A stretch of DNA of 64,000 bases from Mesohalobacter halotolerans (GCF_006120725.1 NZ_SWMU01000001.1:310001-374000); one strand, 5' to 3'; positions 26,710 to 36,571 are shown, counted from the stretch's first letter. Numbers and translations are program-made. Notes: a model not told the origin generated them from the sequence alone.

Positions 26710-27782
26710 AATTTTAAGTCATAGTCCTGCAAAACTCCCGCTTCATTTCGCATTTCCAGTAGAACCGAATTGCTTTCAAAATTGTATTTCAACATTCCAA
26801 AAGATTCTGTAGCCACCACTTTGCCAACACGATCTTCGTTAGGTTCTGAGGTGAACTTGGAATACGCGTGCGTTAAACCACTTGAGGTAAAATCAAATAT
26901 AGGATAATCATAGGCTTTAAGCGTTTGACTCGAAAATTCGGAAATGTGCCTATCGCCTGATAACATCACCAAATTTTGGGGTTGATAGGTGTTGAGAAGT
27001 TGTTTTAATTTATCGACTTCATGAGGAAAATTACCCCAAGTTTCAAAGCCGTGTTCATTTGACCAAATTTGGATACTGCTCATGATAATGTGATAATCGG
27101 CGTTTGATAGTTTAAGCTCGTTTTCTAACCATTTCCATTGTGTTTCACCTAATAGTGTTCCTTCGCCATTTCGCCATGGTTGGTAGCGCTTATCACTTTC
27201 CTTGTTGTCTTGTAGAGGACTTCTAAAATAACGTGTATCCAAAAGAATTAACTTGATTATATTGTCTTTAACTTGTAGCTCTTCTGAATAATAAATGCCT
27301 TTTTGGTTTCGTCTGACATCTGTAGAATCTACACCCAAAAAATCTAAAAACAACTGCTGACTTTCAGTTTTGTATGTCCATTCTTTGCCTGCATCGTTTT
27401 TACCATAATCATGGTCGTCCCACACCCCATAAATTTGATGATCTATTGTGTTTAAAAATGCTTTGTAATTAGGGTTTTCCAATTGGGTTTGATAGTCTTG
27501 AGCCATTTTAGTCATATCTTCGGTATCAGCGTAAATGTTGTCACCGCCCCAAATAAAAATATCAGGGTTTTGCTTTACCATAGCATTCCAAAGGGGTTGT
27601 TTATGGTTTTGTTTATTACAGCTTCCAAAGGCTACGACAAAATCAAATGTGTTAATTTTGGTTTTTACCTCATTAGGTTGTGTGCTTGGCGTATTTTGTT
27701 TTGAATCTTGTGGTTTATTATTCTTACAAGACACTATAGATATAATCAAAAAATAAAAACTTAAAACGCGCAAATTAAGCAT
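26706..27782 (-). CDS. PhoD-like metallophosphatase, lipoprotein
   Basis: A 358-aa exported protein with a lipoprotein signal (lipobox SIVSC). The metallophosphoesterase core shows GSCNKQN, WGGDNIYAD, WDDHDYGKNDAG, LLDTRYFRSPL and LSGDRHISE, matching alkaline phosphatase D (PhoD) enzymes that use Ca/Fe and cut phosphodiesters or monoesters outside the cell. There is no Tat motif; the protein should travel by Sec and be lipidated. Possible role in phosphate scavenging. The substrate is not determined. Confidence 0.85.
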   Translation of the reverse strand: MLNLRVLSFYFLIISIVSCKNNKPQDSKQNTPSTQPNEVKTKINTFDFVVAFGSCNKQNHKQPLWNAMVKQNPDIFIWGGDNIYADTEDMTKMAQDYQTQLENPNYKAFLNTIDHQIYGVWDDHDYGKNDAGKEWTYKTESQQLFLDFLGVDSTDVRRNQKGIYYSEELQVKDNIIKLILLDTRYFRSPLQDNKESDKRYQPWRNGEGTLLGETQWKWLENELKLSNADYHIIMSSIQIWSNEHGFETWGNFPHEVDKLKQLLNTYQPQNLVMLSGDRHISEFSSQTLKAYDYPIFDFTSSGLTHAYSKFTSEPNEDRVGKVVATESFGMLKYNFESNSVLLEMRNEAGVLQDYDLKF

Positions 27783-27905
27783 AATAAATAAAATTGTTTA
27801 AGCATTAAAAGTAATCGAATTGACCTTAATTTAATTTAATACTAAGTGAACAAAACATCAAGTGGGTGTAAAGTCTAAACGACTTTTTTTAACTTATAAA
27901 AAGTT

Positions 27906-28817
27906 CTATAGGTTTAACAGTTTATTCAATACTAAGTCTACATCGATTAACAAAATACTGAATACACCTAATACAATAATAAGTTTAAGTAAGTTGTGAA
28001 GAAGGCTGAATTGTATTTTGTACTTAGATTTCCATATCAAAAAAAAGAAAAACATAAAACCAATCAAGCTGACATAAAAATAATAGTCCATATAGCCTAG
28101 GTCAAAGTTCTGGATAAGTAATATATTGGTAATGAGTGCTAGCGAAATTAAAATGCTCAACACCACTTTGGTGTACTGCTCGCTATATCTCACGGGTAGA
28201 GTTTGGTAGTCTTGTGCAAAATCCCCTGTTAGATTTTCTAAGTCCTTTATTATTTCTCTTATTAAGATGAGCAGAAATAAGAAAACAGCATGGAAAAAAA
28301 TTACTTTTTCAAAGTTTTTGTAGTAGACAAATACAGCAAAGAAAGGTACTATAGCTAAAAGAGCAGCTACAATATTTCCCAAAAATGTGATTTTCTTCAG
28401 TTTGTGAGAATAGAACCAAATCCCAAAAATATAGGCTGAGAAAAAAATAACCGTTCTAAACGAAACGTAACTCGCCAAAATCACACTCAAAAAATTAAGT
28501 ATAAAATAGACAGATAGCTTAGTATTTTGACTGACTTTATTATCTAAATAAGTTTTGAAAGGCTTATTAATTAAATCTTTCTCAGAATCATAAAAGCTAT
28601 TGATAATATAGCCTGATGCAATAACTAAAGCACTGCAACATACTATAATAAATAAATTAACATCGAAAACAACATCTCTTAAAGAGAGGTAATCTGGTGA
28701 TATAATGAAGATTGAAGCTAAATATTGCGCTAGGATTATAATTAAAATATTATAGCCCCTTACACTTACAAACAAGCCAGCAATTTTGTAAAAAAAGGAC
28801 TTGTTTGAGAAACTCAT
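27906..28817 (-). CDS. UbiA-family prenyltransferase (geranylgeranylglycerol-phosphate geranylgeranyltransferase-like)
   Basis: A 303-aa integral membrane protein with eight to nine helices. The first Asp-rich motif is in IINSFYDSEKDLINKP (N-x-x-x-D) and the second in KDLENLTGDFAQDYQTLP. Both bind the Mg2+-prenyl-diphosphate. It lies 17 bp after the mevalonate kinase gene, a linkage common in Flavobacteriaceae, where the protein is usually named after the archaeal ether-lipid enzyme. Menaquinone- or haem-type prenyl transfer is an alternative; the acceptor is unknown. Confidence 0.8.
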   Translation of the reverse strand: MSFSNKSFFYKIAGLFVSVRGYNILIIILAQYLASIFIISPDYLSLRDVVFDVNLFIIVCCSALVIASGYIINSFYDSEKDLINKPFKTYLDNKVSQNTKLSVYFILNFLSVILASYVSFRTVIFFSAYIFGIWFYSHKLKKITFLGNIVAALLAIVPFFAVFVYYKNFEKVIFFHAVFLFLLILIREIIKDLENLTGDFAQDYQTLPVRYSEQYTKVVLSILISLALITNILLIQNFDLGYMDYYFYVSLIGFMFFFFLIWKSKYKIQFSLLHNLLKLIIVLGVFSILLIDVDLVLNKLLNL

Positions 28818-28834
28818 ACCATAATGTTGTGTGA

Positions 28835-29782
28835 TTAAAAGTTGTAGACAACCTCTAGTTTGTGGCCTTTCAAGGCTTGTTTAGCTTTCTCGATGTCTTC
28901 TGTAAAACCAAGAATATAACCACCACCGCCTGAGCCGCAGAGCTTAAGGTAATAAGCATTACTTTCTATTCCTTTTTTCCATAGGTCATGGAAGTTTTGT
29001 GGAATCATAGGCTTAAAGTTTTCTAAGACCACTTTTGAAAGTGATTTGACATTAGAAAATAGTGATTTGACATCACCTTTTAAAAAACTGTCAACACAAT
29101 CATCTGTATGCCTAATAAATCTGTCTTTCAACATTTTCCTAAAGCCTTCTTGTTTCATATTTTCCATAAAAATATTAACCATAGGCTCGGTCTCTCCAAC
29201 TATGCCGCTGTCTAGTAAAAAAACAGCTCCTTTACCACTTTTAGTTTGTGAAGGAATGCCAGCTGGCTCAATGCTATCTTTGGATTTAATAAGGATTGGT
29301 AGACTTAAATAACTATTTAAAGGGTCTAAACCAGAAGATTTCCCGTGAAAAAATGACTCCATCTCAGCAAAAATAAGTTTGAGTTTCTTAAGTTTTGGCT
29401 GATTTAAGTTTTCTAGAATTGTGATTTTATCTGTAGCATATTTATCATAAATAGCTGCTACCAAAGCACCACTACTACCAACACCATAACCTTGTGGTAT
29501 GCTGCTGTCAAAATACATTCCTCTTTCTATATCTTGATTTAAACTTTTTAAATCAAACCTGACAGGAGTTTCATTTTTTTGGTGAATAGACTCTAAATAT
29601 TTGCCATATGACAACAATTGTTGGTTTGATTTTTTCTTTTCTTCTGTGGATAAATCATCTATTTTGAGGGCACCTTTATAAAAATTGTAAGGTATAGACA
29701 AACCCCTAGAATCTTTAATGATTCCATATTCACCAAACAATAGAATTTTTGAATAAAATAACGGTCCTTTCATAATAGACAC
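28835..29782 (-). CDS. Mevalonate kinase-like GHMP kinase
   Basis: A 315-aa GHMP-superfamily kinase. Motif 1 is SKILLFGEYGII, motif 2 (ATP loop) is GYGVGSSGALVAA, and motif 3 is CGSGGGGYILGF. An Asp in SSGLDPLNSY is the likely catalytic base. Position between diphosphomevalonate decarboxylase (1 bp upstream) and the UbiA gene supports mevalonate phosphorylation; the next enzyme, phosphomevalonate kinase, is not in the window. The second Met (codon 4) is an alternative start. Confidence 0.87.
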   Translation of the reverse strand: MSIMKGPLFYSKILLFGEYGIIKDSRGLSIPYNFYKGALKIDDLSTEEKKKSNQQLLSYGKYLESIHQKNETPVRFDLKSLNQDIERGMYFDSSIPQGYGVGSSGALVAAIYDKYATDKITILENLNQPKLKKLKLIFAEMESFFHGKSSGLDPLNSYLSLPILIKSKDSIEPAGIPSQTKSGKGAVFLLDSGIVGETEPMVNIFMENMKQEGFRKMLKDRFIRHTDDCVDSFLKGDVKSLFSNVKSLSKVVLENFKPMIPQNFHDLWKKGIESNAYYLKLCGSGGGGYILGFTEDIEKAKQALKGHKLEVVYNF

Positions 29783-29783
29783 T

Positions 29784-30854
29784 TTACGATAATGGGCTTA
29801 TACCATCACCAACTTGGTCACAAATATACTGTTCATTTTGACAATAGCCAATTAAGTTTTTATTAATAAATTCTAAAACTTTGATTTTGTGAGATTTAGG
29901 AAATAGTAAATGTACATTTGCTCCGGCATCTAAAGTAAAACTGACTGGAATTGATGTGTTTTGGCGAAATTCCCAAATATGCTCTATTATGCTGAGAGTT
30001 TGAGGCTTCATTAATATAAAATATGGTTGGCTACACATCATCATGGCGTGAAGTGTCAGCGCTTCACTTTCTGTAATTTTAATAAACTTTTCAAGATTTC
30101 CGCTTTTTAAAACCTCTAGTAAACTAGACAAATTGGATTGTGCTTGCTCAAAACGCGGTTGTGCAAATGGATGATTTTTCATCAAATTGTGACCAATACT
30201 ACTGCTGACCTTTTTTTGACCCTTATCTACAAGTAGAATAACGTCTTGATAAGTTTTAAAGACATCGTCAATATTTTCATGGCAAATAGCGATCTCATCG
30301 CTACTATGGCTTAGGCCTAAATGCTTTCCCCAAATCATCATGGGACCAGAAATACTTCGAGATGCGCTCCCAGAGCCTAGTCTCGCAATAAAAGAGGCTT
30401 TTGCTGTATTGAAGCTAGCCTTTTGTTGAGCCAGATCTTGCTCTATCTTAACCAAGCAAGACGCTAAGGCTGCAAAGCCACTTGCTGATGAAGCAATACC
30501 ACTGCTGTGTGGAAAAGTATTATGGGTTTTTATCTTGAAATGATAGTGTTTTAAAAATAAAAAGTAGGGCTCTATTCTTGCTAGAAACTGAAGGATTTTT
30601 GGTTTGAAATCAAGATTCAATTGACCATCGACATAAACTTCAACATCAAAATTCTTTGAAACTTTTGACAGTTTTTGAGCTTCTATATAGGTTTCTGTTT
30701 TACAATTTTTTAGCGTAAAACTCACTGATGGATTGGCTGGAATTTGTTTGTGATATTTTCCCCAATATTTTACCAGTGCAATATTGCTAGGTGCAGCATA
30801 GCCTAGGCTCAAGTTCTTAATAATGGTTTGTGGCTGAAGCGCTTTAAATTCCAT
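29784..30854 (-). CDS. mvaD: Diphosphomevalonate decarboxylase
   Basis: Makes isopentenyl diphosphate from mevalonate 5-diphosphate. The 356-aa protein has the family hallmark APSNIALVKYWGKY, NPSVSFTL, and the GHMP loop HSSGIASSASGFAAL; the catalytic Asp is likely in SFTLDAGANVH. It is first in a three-gene run with the kinase and UbiA genes. It shows that this organism makes isoprenoids by the mevalonate route, as Flavobacteriia do. Confidence 0.93.
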   Translation of the reverse strand: MEFKALQPQTIIKNLSLGYAAPSNIALVKYWGKYHKQIPANPSVSFTLKNCKTETYIEAQKLSKVSKNFDVEVYVDGQLNLDFKPKILQFLARIEPYFLFLKHYHFKIKTHNTFPHSSGIASSASGFAALASCLVKIEQDLAQQKASFNTAKASFIARLGSGSASRSISGPMMIWGKHLGLSHSSDEIAICHENIDDVFKTYQDVILLVDKGQKKVSSSIGHNLMKNHPFAQPRFEQAQSNLSSLLEVLKSGNLEKFIKITESEALTLHAMMMCSQPYFILMKPQTLSIIEHIWEFRQNTSIPVSFTLDAGANVHLLFPKSHKIKVLEFINKNLIGYCQNEQYICDQVGDGISPLS

Positions 30855-30906
30855 TAATTGTGTGTGTTTTTACAAAAATATGTATTTAGTTGACAATGCT
30901 TAAAAA

Positions 30907-30938
30907 TTTGTGAAAATTAAAATATTTGTTTACTTTAG
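30907..30938 (+). promoter_or_regulatory. Candidate promoter for tspO
   Basis: TTTG at 30907-30910 and TACTTTAG at 30931-30938 (one mismatch to TAnnTTTG) are 20 bp apart, and the tspO ATG lies 8 bp downstream. The transcript would be nearly leaderless. Confidence 0.5.
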
Positions 30939-30946
30939 TCATCATT

Positions 30947-31426
30947 ATGAAAACTAACACTCTACTTAAAATAATCATCAGCATCGTCATTTGCTTGGCT
31001 GTGGGCTTCTTGGCAAGCATTGCAACACAAACTGGTGTTGGTGGCTGGTACGAAACAATTCAAAAACCTTCTTTTACACCACCCAATGCGGTTTTTGCTC
31101 CAGTTTGGACAGTTCTTTATGTGTTGATGGGAATTGCAGCTGGTATTGTTTGGAGCAGAGGCTTACATCATATTTGGGTAAAAACTGCACTTTACCATTT
31201 TGTGTTTCAATTGTTGTTTAATGCTCTTTGGTCTTTAGTGTTTTTTAATTTGGAGCAACCTTTATGGGCACTACTTGTAATCATTACTTTACTCATTTTA
31301 ATTTTATTAACCATTAAGTGGTTTAAAGTTGTAAATAATCTTGCCGCTTATTTGTTGATCCCTTATGCACTATGGGTTGCCTATGCTCTAGTCATTAATT
31401 TTGAAATTTGGCGTTTGAATAGCTAA
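30947..31426 (+). CDS. tspO: TspO/MBR family tryptophan-rich sensory protein
   Basis: A 159-aa five-helix membrane protein. Motifs include GGWYETIQKPSFTPPNAVFAPVW (read in two parts, GGWYETIQKP and FTPPNAVFAPVW), LFNALWSLVFF and a Trp-rich C-terminus (YALWVAYALVINFEIW). The family binds tetrapyrroles and is involved in porphyrin or stress responses. The ATG at 30947 was preferred over an upstream TTG at 30926, because the TTG lies within the promoter. It is divergent from the mevalonate operon. Confidence 0.9.
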   Translation: MKTNTLLKIIISIVICLAVGFLASIATQTGVGGWYETIQKPSFTPPNAVFAPVWTVLYVLMGIAAGIVWSRGLHHIWVKTALYHFVFQLLFNALWSLVFFNLEQPLWALLVIITLLILILLTIKWFKVVNNLAAYLLIPYALWVAYALVINFEIWRLNS

Positions 31427-31487
31427 TCTTTCTATAAGGTCAAAAAGACGACCTATCATCAATTGTTATTGGTATAAAAACACCAAT

Positions 31488-32630
31488 TTATTTGTTGAGA
31501 ATAGATCTAGAGATAACTATTTTTTGAATTTCAGAAGTTCCTTCGTATATCTGAGTAATTTTCGCATCTCTCATCATACGTTCTACATGGTATTCTTTTA
31601 CATAACCGTTTCCACCATGTACTTGGACAGCTTCTGTAGAAACATCCATAGCAACTTTTGAAGCATAAAGCTTGGCCATTGCTCCTGACAGGTCATAGTT
31701 TTCGCCTTGGTCTTTATCCCATGCGGCTTTCATTACCAAATGTCTTGCAGCTTCTATTTGTGTATGCATATCAGCAAGCTTAAATGCGATAGCTTGATGG
31801 TTCATGATTTCTGTACCGAAAGCTTTACGTGTTTTAGAGTATTCTTTTGAAAGCTCATAAGCACCTGCAGCAATACCAAGAGCTTGAGCGGCTATTCCTA
31901 TTCGGCCTCCAGATAAAGTTTTCATAGCAAACTTAAAACCAAACCCGTCTTCTCCTATACGGTTTTCTTTAGGAACCTTCACGTCGTTGAAGTTTAACGA
32001 ATGCGTATCACTACCTCTAATACCCATTTTGTCTTCTTTTGGTCCAACTTCAAAACCATCCCAGCCTTTTTCTACTATAAAAGCATTAATTCCTCTATGC
32101 TTTTTCTCTCTATCTGTTTGTGCAATTACGATGTAATAATCTGCACTTCCGCCATTTGTTATCCAGTTTTTGGTTCCGTTGAGGATATAATGGTCGCCTT
32201 TATCGATGGCAGTTGTTTTTTGTGAAGTAGCGTCACTTCCAGCTTCTGGCTCACTCAGACAAAATGCACCTAAGGCTTCACCAGTAGTCAGTTTTGAAAG
32301 GTATTTTTCTTTTTGAGATGTTGTACCATGAGTGTCTATGCCCCAGCACACCAAAGAGTTATTAACTGATACGACAACCGAAGCAGAAGCATCAACTTTA
32401 GATAACTCTTCCATAGCAATTACGTAGGAAATAGTATCCATACCGCCGCCTCCGTATTCTGGAGAAGCCATCATTCCCATAAACCCAAGTTCGCCTAATT
32501 TTTTAATTTGCTCATTTGGAAACTCTTGTTTGTTGTCACGCTCAATAACACCAGGTAGAAGTTCATTTTTGGCAAAATCTCTTGCCGCTTGGCTTATCAT
32601 TTCATGTTCTTCGGTAAGCTTAAAGTTCAT
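31488..32630 (-). CDS. Acyl-CoA dehydrogenase
   Basis: A 380-aa FAD-dependent enzyme that introduces the alpha-beta double bond in acyl-CoA. It shows AFCLSEPEAGSDATS (FAD contact), ALGIAAGAYE, and the C-terminal signature YEGTSEIQK with the catalytic Glu. Length and motifs match the short-chain/butyryl type often annotated bcd or acdA; chain-length preference is not readable here. A consensus promoter (32665-32695) precedes it, and it appears monocistronic. Confidence 0.92.
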   Translation of the reverse strand: MNFKLTEEHEMISQAARDFAKNELLPGVIERDNKQEFPNEQIKKLGELGFMGMMASPEYGGGGMDTISYVIAMEELSKVDASASVVVSVNNSLVCWGIDTHGTTSQKEKYLSKLTTGEALGAFCLSEPEAGSDATSQKTTAIDKGDHYILNGTKNWITNGGSADYYIVIAQTDREKKHRGINAFIVEKGWDGFEVGPKEDKMGIRGSDTHSLNFNDVKVPKENRIGEDGFGFKFAMKTLSGGRIGIAAQALGIAAGAYELSKEYSKTRKAFGTEIMNHQAIAFKLADMHTQIEAARHLVMKAAWDKDQGENYDLSGAMAKLYASKVAMDVSTEAVQVHGGNGYVKEYHVERMMRDAKITQIYEGTSEIQKIVISRSILNK

Positions 32631-32664
32631 AATCTTGTTTTAAAAAATCATCAAAAATTATATG

Positions 32665-32695
32665 CAAATATATGCTATCTTTAAATGTTTGGCAA
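32665..32695 (-). promoter_or_regulatory. Promoter of the acyl-CoA dehydrogenase gene
   Basis: On the minus strand TTG (32695-32693) is followed after 20 bp by TATATTTG (32672-32665), a perfect match to the Bacteroidota -7 element TAnnTTTG. The start codon is 34 bp downstream. Confidence 0.75.
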
Positions 32696-32839
32696 TTTAT
32701 TTAAGCTTTTTTGAGACTTGTGTAATTAAAATGGAGATGCTTTTTGAATAATACATTTGGTCACCTGTATACCTAAATAAACCAAGAAAAAATTACCAGA
32801 CTATATTTTAAAAATGGTCAACTATGTTTAAAATTGCTT

Positions 32840-33790
32840 TTACTCATCAAAGATATTAGAGTATTTCCCATCTGTGGTTTCAAAAAACTTGCCGTTAACA
32901 TAGCGGTAGTGCTTATCAAGTGATTTGATTTGCTGCATATCTTCATCAGTTAAATTAACTTTTGCACTATTTATATTTTCTTGAATTCTTTTAGGGTTTG
33001 TAGATTTTGGGATAACTGCTGTATGCCGATGTAAGTGAAATGCTATCAAAATTTGAGCTGGAGTGACATCATGTTGCTTTGCAATAGCTTTTACAACAGC
33101 ATTTTCTAATAGAGAAGGTTCATCTTCAGCTTTCATTTCTGTTGAACGGTCACCACTTCCGAGTGGCGAATAAGCCGTCAAATGAATATTGTTAGAGTGG
33201 CAGAATTCTAATAAGTTTTCTTGGTGTAAAAAAGGATGCAATTCCACTTGATTCATCTCCGGTGGGTTATCTGTTTTGCCCATTAAATCTTTAAGCTTGG
33301 TCACGCTAAAGTTTGAGACGCCAAGATGCTTCACAAGGCCCTGCTTTTTGGCTTCTTGCATCGCTTGCCATGTTTCAATTACAGGAACTTCCTGTAAAGA
33401 AAGAAAGTCATCGTCACTTTCTGGAAAACCATGTAAATCTGGTCTGAACGCCACTGGCCAATGGATAAGATATAAGTCTAAATAATCTAATTGCAAATCG
33501 TCTAAAGTTTGTTTAAGTGCGGGTATAACATCTTCTGCTTTGTGGGCAGTATTCCACAGTTTTGAAGTTACCCATAGGTTTTCTCTTGAAATCACCTTTT
33601 GATTAATCGCCTTTTGGAACGCCTTTCCTATTTCAGCTTCATTGCCATATACGGCAGCACAATCTATGTGTTTATAACCGCTTTTTAAAGCAGATAATAC
33701 CGCGTCCTCAACTTTAACGGGTTGAGATTTCCAAGTGCCTAATCCTATGGCGTCTAGTTGATCTCCATTATTAAATTTAAGTACTTTCAT
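32840..33790 (-). CDS. Aldo/keto reductase
   Basis: A 316-aa NADPH-dependent (beta/alpha)8 oxidoreductase. The catalytic tetrad is visible as Asp and Tyr in HIDCAAVYGNE, Lys in WVTSKLW and His in YLIHWP. Nucleotide-binding tract IPKSTNPKRI near the C-terminus fits AKR enzymes such as alcohol or aldehyde reductases. The substrate is unknown. It is followed at a 209-bp distance by the acyl-CoA dehydrogenase gene and is likely independently transcribed. Confidence 0.9.
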   Translation of the reverse strand: MKVLKFNNGDQLDAIGLGTWKSQPVKVEDAVLSALKSGYKHIDCAAVYGNEAEIGKAFQKAINQKVISRENLWVTSKLWNTAHKAEDVIPALKQTLDDLQLDYLDLYLIHWPVAFRPDLHGFPESDDDFLSLQEVPVIETWQAMQEAKKQGLVKHLGVSNFSVTKLKDLMGKTDNPPEMNQVELHPFLHQENLLEFCHSNNIHLTAYSPLGSGDRSTEMKAEDEPSLLENAVVKAIAKQHDVTPAQILIAFHLHRHTAVIPKSTNPKRIQENINSAKVNLTDEDMQQIKSLDKHYRYVNGKFFETTDGKYSNIFDE

Positions 33791-33864
33791 ATATTTTTGA
33801 AATTTAGCATTTTAAGGAATGAATTAATATGTAATTAAAACCAATTTTTGGTATGAGTCGTAAA

Positions 33865-35472
33865 TTATTCTTTAATGAACTTTTGAGTCAAGAGCTTTTG
33901 ATTTTGATCTCTCAATTTTAGGATGTAAATTCCTTTAGGAATTTGACTTAAATCAATTGTTGATTGGTTCAATTTGTTTTTGATTAATAGCTTTCCTGAT
34001 ATATTGTAAATGGTATATTGTATTATATGATTTTTGCTTTCTACATGTAAAACACTATCAGCTGGATTTGGATATATCTTCACAGGCTTTGCTACCTCAG
34101 TATCGTCTGTATTTAAACTTTCTTCCTGATAAATTCTTATAAAATCAACCTCTAAACTACTTTCTGTAAAACTTGGTTCGATATTTGGCAAAATGGCGAC
34201 ATTAAATAAGATGTATTGCGGCAAATCAAACGGCCAAGTATTATCATCTTTCACGGCTGGATTATAAGTATAATGGGGCGCCCCATCTACGGAAAATCTT
34301 ACAAAATCTTCTGTCCACTTCATAGTGTAAAGGTGAAACTGATTGGAGGCGCCACTTACATTTTGACCACCTGTGTTGACAGTGGCCCCAAAACTTGATG
34401 GTGAGTGAATAGCACTGGAAATATAATCTTGATTATCACCCCAATGTTCCATAATATCAAGTTCTCCACAGGCAGGCCATGATGTCGTACCAAATCCTTG
34501 ATTATTCCAATAACCACCATCTTCATCTATGTTTTGTCCAAGTGTCCAAAGCGCAGGCCAAGTCCCAACACCTGTTGGTAATTTTGCACGTATTTCTACT
34601 TTTCCATACGTAAATGCAAATTTTGAATTTAGGCGGGCAGAGGTATAATTTTTGGTTACACCTTGGTCTGTAAAGGTTTCAGCTTTTGCAATAATTTTTA
34701 GAGTCCCATTACTGACTTCTGCATTGTCAATTCTATCGGTGTAGTGCTGAATTTCTCCATTAAACCAAGAGTTTCCTTGAGGGAGTTGGGTTTGGTGAAA
34801 CCATTTAGAGTCATCTACAGGTCCGGAATAATTGAATTCATCTTGCCAAACTAGCTCATCAAAGATGGGCTCGTCACCATTGCCTGAACCAGCATCTGAG
34901 GTAAATGAAAAGTCATCTATATATGCTGTTACAGGGTCATTATTATCTTCACCATTGACCTGTAGTAAAAGTCGATTCAAATTTATTCTCTGGCTTGGTG
35001 GTGGTGAGTTAGGATCTAAGTTGATAAAGTTATCAGTATTAAAATCGAATGTAATTGTTTGCCATTGGTCTAATACTATGGGTTTTATAATTTCAGTTTG
35101 GGTAGACCAAGGTGCTGCCAAATTTCCATTTTGAAGTTTTAAAGAGATTTGGTTTGGTGAATTGCCTGTTATGCTAGAAGAAGGCACATAAATTAATAGA
35201 CTAAATTCATGGGTGCCAGAAAGGTCAAATGTTGGGCTGTAGTCAAATCCTATATTAGCAAATAAACCACCGATGTCTTGATAAATCAGCACAAAGTTGG
35301 AATTATTGTTAGAGTTTTGTAGTGGATTGGCTTGGTGTGTATCTATAAAACTATCATCAGCAAACCAAGCTAAATTAGGTGTTGGGCTTTCAAAATCTTC
35401 TGAAATATCAGTTTGGGCATTAATAAGCATATAAGATGCGAGGCTAAAGGCAAGGAGTACAATTTTTCTCAT
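33865..35472 (-). CDS. Secreted GH16 beta-glucanase (laminarinase-like) with T9SS sorting domain
   Basis: A 535-aa exported enzyme. Order: Sec signal (about 1-19), an N-terminal beta-sandwich of about 180 aa with DISEDFESPTPNLAWF (carbohydrate-binding-like), a GH16 catalytic domain starting LVWQDEFNYSGPVDDSKW, with the catalytic ELDIMEHW (E-x-D-x-x-E), then a type A type IX secretion domain (VKIYPNPADS ... KGIYILKLRDQNQK). It probably cuts beta-1,3-(1,4)-glucans such as laminarin. No SusC/SusD genes lie beside it, so it is not in an obvious polysaccharide utilisation locus. Confidence 0.9.
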   Translation of the reverse strand: MRKIVLLAFSLASYMLINAQTDISEDFESPTPNLAWFADDSFIDTHQANPLQNSNNNSNFVLIYQDIGGLFANIGFDYSPTFDLSGTHEFSLLIYVPSSSITGNSPNQISLKLQNGNLAAPWSTQTEIIKPIVLDQWQTITFDFNTDNFINLDPNSPPPSQRINLNRLLLQVNGEDNNDPVTAYIDDFSFTSDAGSGNGDEPIFDELVWQDEFNYSGPVDDSKWFHQTQLPQGNSWFNGEIQHYTDRIDNAEVSNGTLKIIAKAETFTDQGVTKNYTSARLNSKFAFTYGKVEIRAKLPTGVGTWPALWTLGQNIDEDGGYWNNQGFGTTSWPACGELDIMEHWGDNQDYISSAIHSPSSFGATVNTGGQNVSGASNQFHLYTMKWTEDFVRFSVDGAPHYTYNPAVKDDNTWPFDLPQYILFNVAILPNIEPSFTESSLEVDFIRIYQEESLNTDDTEVAKPVKIYPNPADSVLHVESKNHIIQYTIYNISGKLLIKNKLNQSTIDLSQIPKGIYILKLRDQNQKLLTQKFIKE

Positions 35473-35558
35473 ATTTAAACTTAAGCAAAATCGAAGATTT
35501 AAAATAAATCTATTGTATTGTTTTATAATTATTTAACTATAAATTATTTAAAGTAGGT

Positions 35559-36501
35559 TTAGTAATCAATTAGTTTTTTAGCTATGAGTTCAAGCTCCTC
35601 GTCAATTTCTTTTTGATGGATATAGTTTAAAGCATCTTCGTTTAATTTCTTTAAATTTTTAAGTGAAGCATTGTCCATTTGAGAATCAGCAGATTTTATT
35701 TCTGGTTCTAATCTATGATAACAATTTTTGTCGTATTGGCTTCAGGGTATCAAATATCTGAGCTAAATGATAATGTGTCGCTTCTGAATTGCCTGACATC
35801 ATGATTTCAATAACCGGTTTCACCCATTGTATTTGGCCCCAATCTTTAACTTTGTTGTCAAAAGTCATAGCTCTTGCCTCAGAATAAGCAACCATACTCG
35901 GGTTGTTTGCAAAAGTACCACCGTCAACTAGTGTAAATGATGTTCCTATTTCATTTTCTATTTGTGCTGCTTCAAAATACGTTGGGGCCGCTGAGGTTGC
36001 TCTTGCAACATCTTTAATTTTATAATTATAAATTTTGTTTTCAGACTTATGCTGCTTAAAAAAGTGAGGCTTGCCATTCCATACATCATAAGAAGATATG
36101 ATACAGGGTTTTATAAGGTCTTTTAAAGTAAGGTCTTTAAACGTAGCTTCAAGTGAAGCCTCTAGACTTTTTTCATCGTATTTTTCATCTAGAATACCGC
36201 CACCACTTTTTATTTTTTGCCACAGACTTACATCAAATATTTCGCCACCTTTTTTTAAATAGAGGTCTACAGCTTCTTGCGCACTCAAAAGCGGTCTTTG
36301 ATTTTCATCAGCTATAAGGTAAGACAAAGTTAATATTCCACCAGTACTGGTTCCAGCAAATAAATCAAAAAAGTCAGCCAGTTTTACATCTTTATCCTTG
36401 CTAAGAATTTGAAGTTTTTCTTCAAGACGTGTCAAAACGACCCCAGCAAGAATACCTCTTATTCCGCCACCATCAATACTGAGAATTTTTACTTTAGGCA
36501 T
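35559..36501 (-). pseudogene. Patatin-like phospholipase with a C-terminal frameshift
   Basis: Residues 1-262 read as a patatin lipid acyl hydrolase: oxyanion GGGIRGILAG, nucleophile elbow GTSTGG (Ser), and the catalytic Asp in VDGGTFANNP. The frame stops at 35713, but the next frame continues without a break (YDKNCYHRLEPEIKSADSQM ... LIDY) to TAA at 35559-35561. The joint length, 943 bp, is one base more than 3 x 314, so a single indel near 35740 explains it. The catalytic core is intact, so a shortened protein might still be active. Whether this is a true mutation or a base-call error is open. Confidence 0.8.
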
Positions 36502-36571
36502 AAATAAATTTTCCCTAAGTTAAGAAATTTTTAATTTACCAACTTAGAAATGGCTTAGAGGTAAAATGCTC

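Noticed and set aside
27870-27890. Short hairpin AAGTC...GACTT as a terminator after ubiA
   Set aside because: The stem is only five base pairs and the T-run is on the wrong strand for the minus-strand gene.
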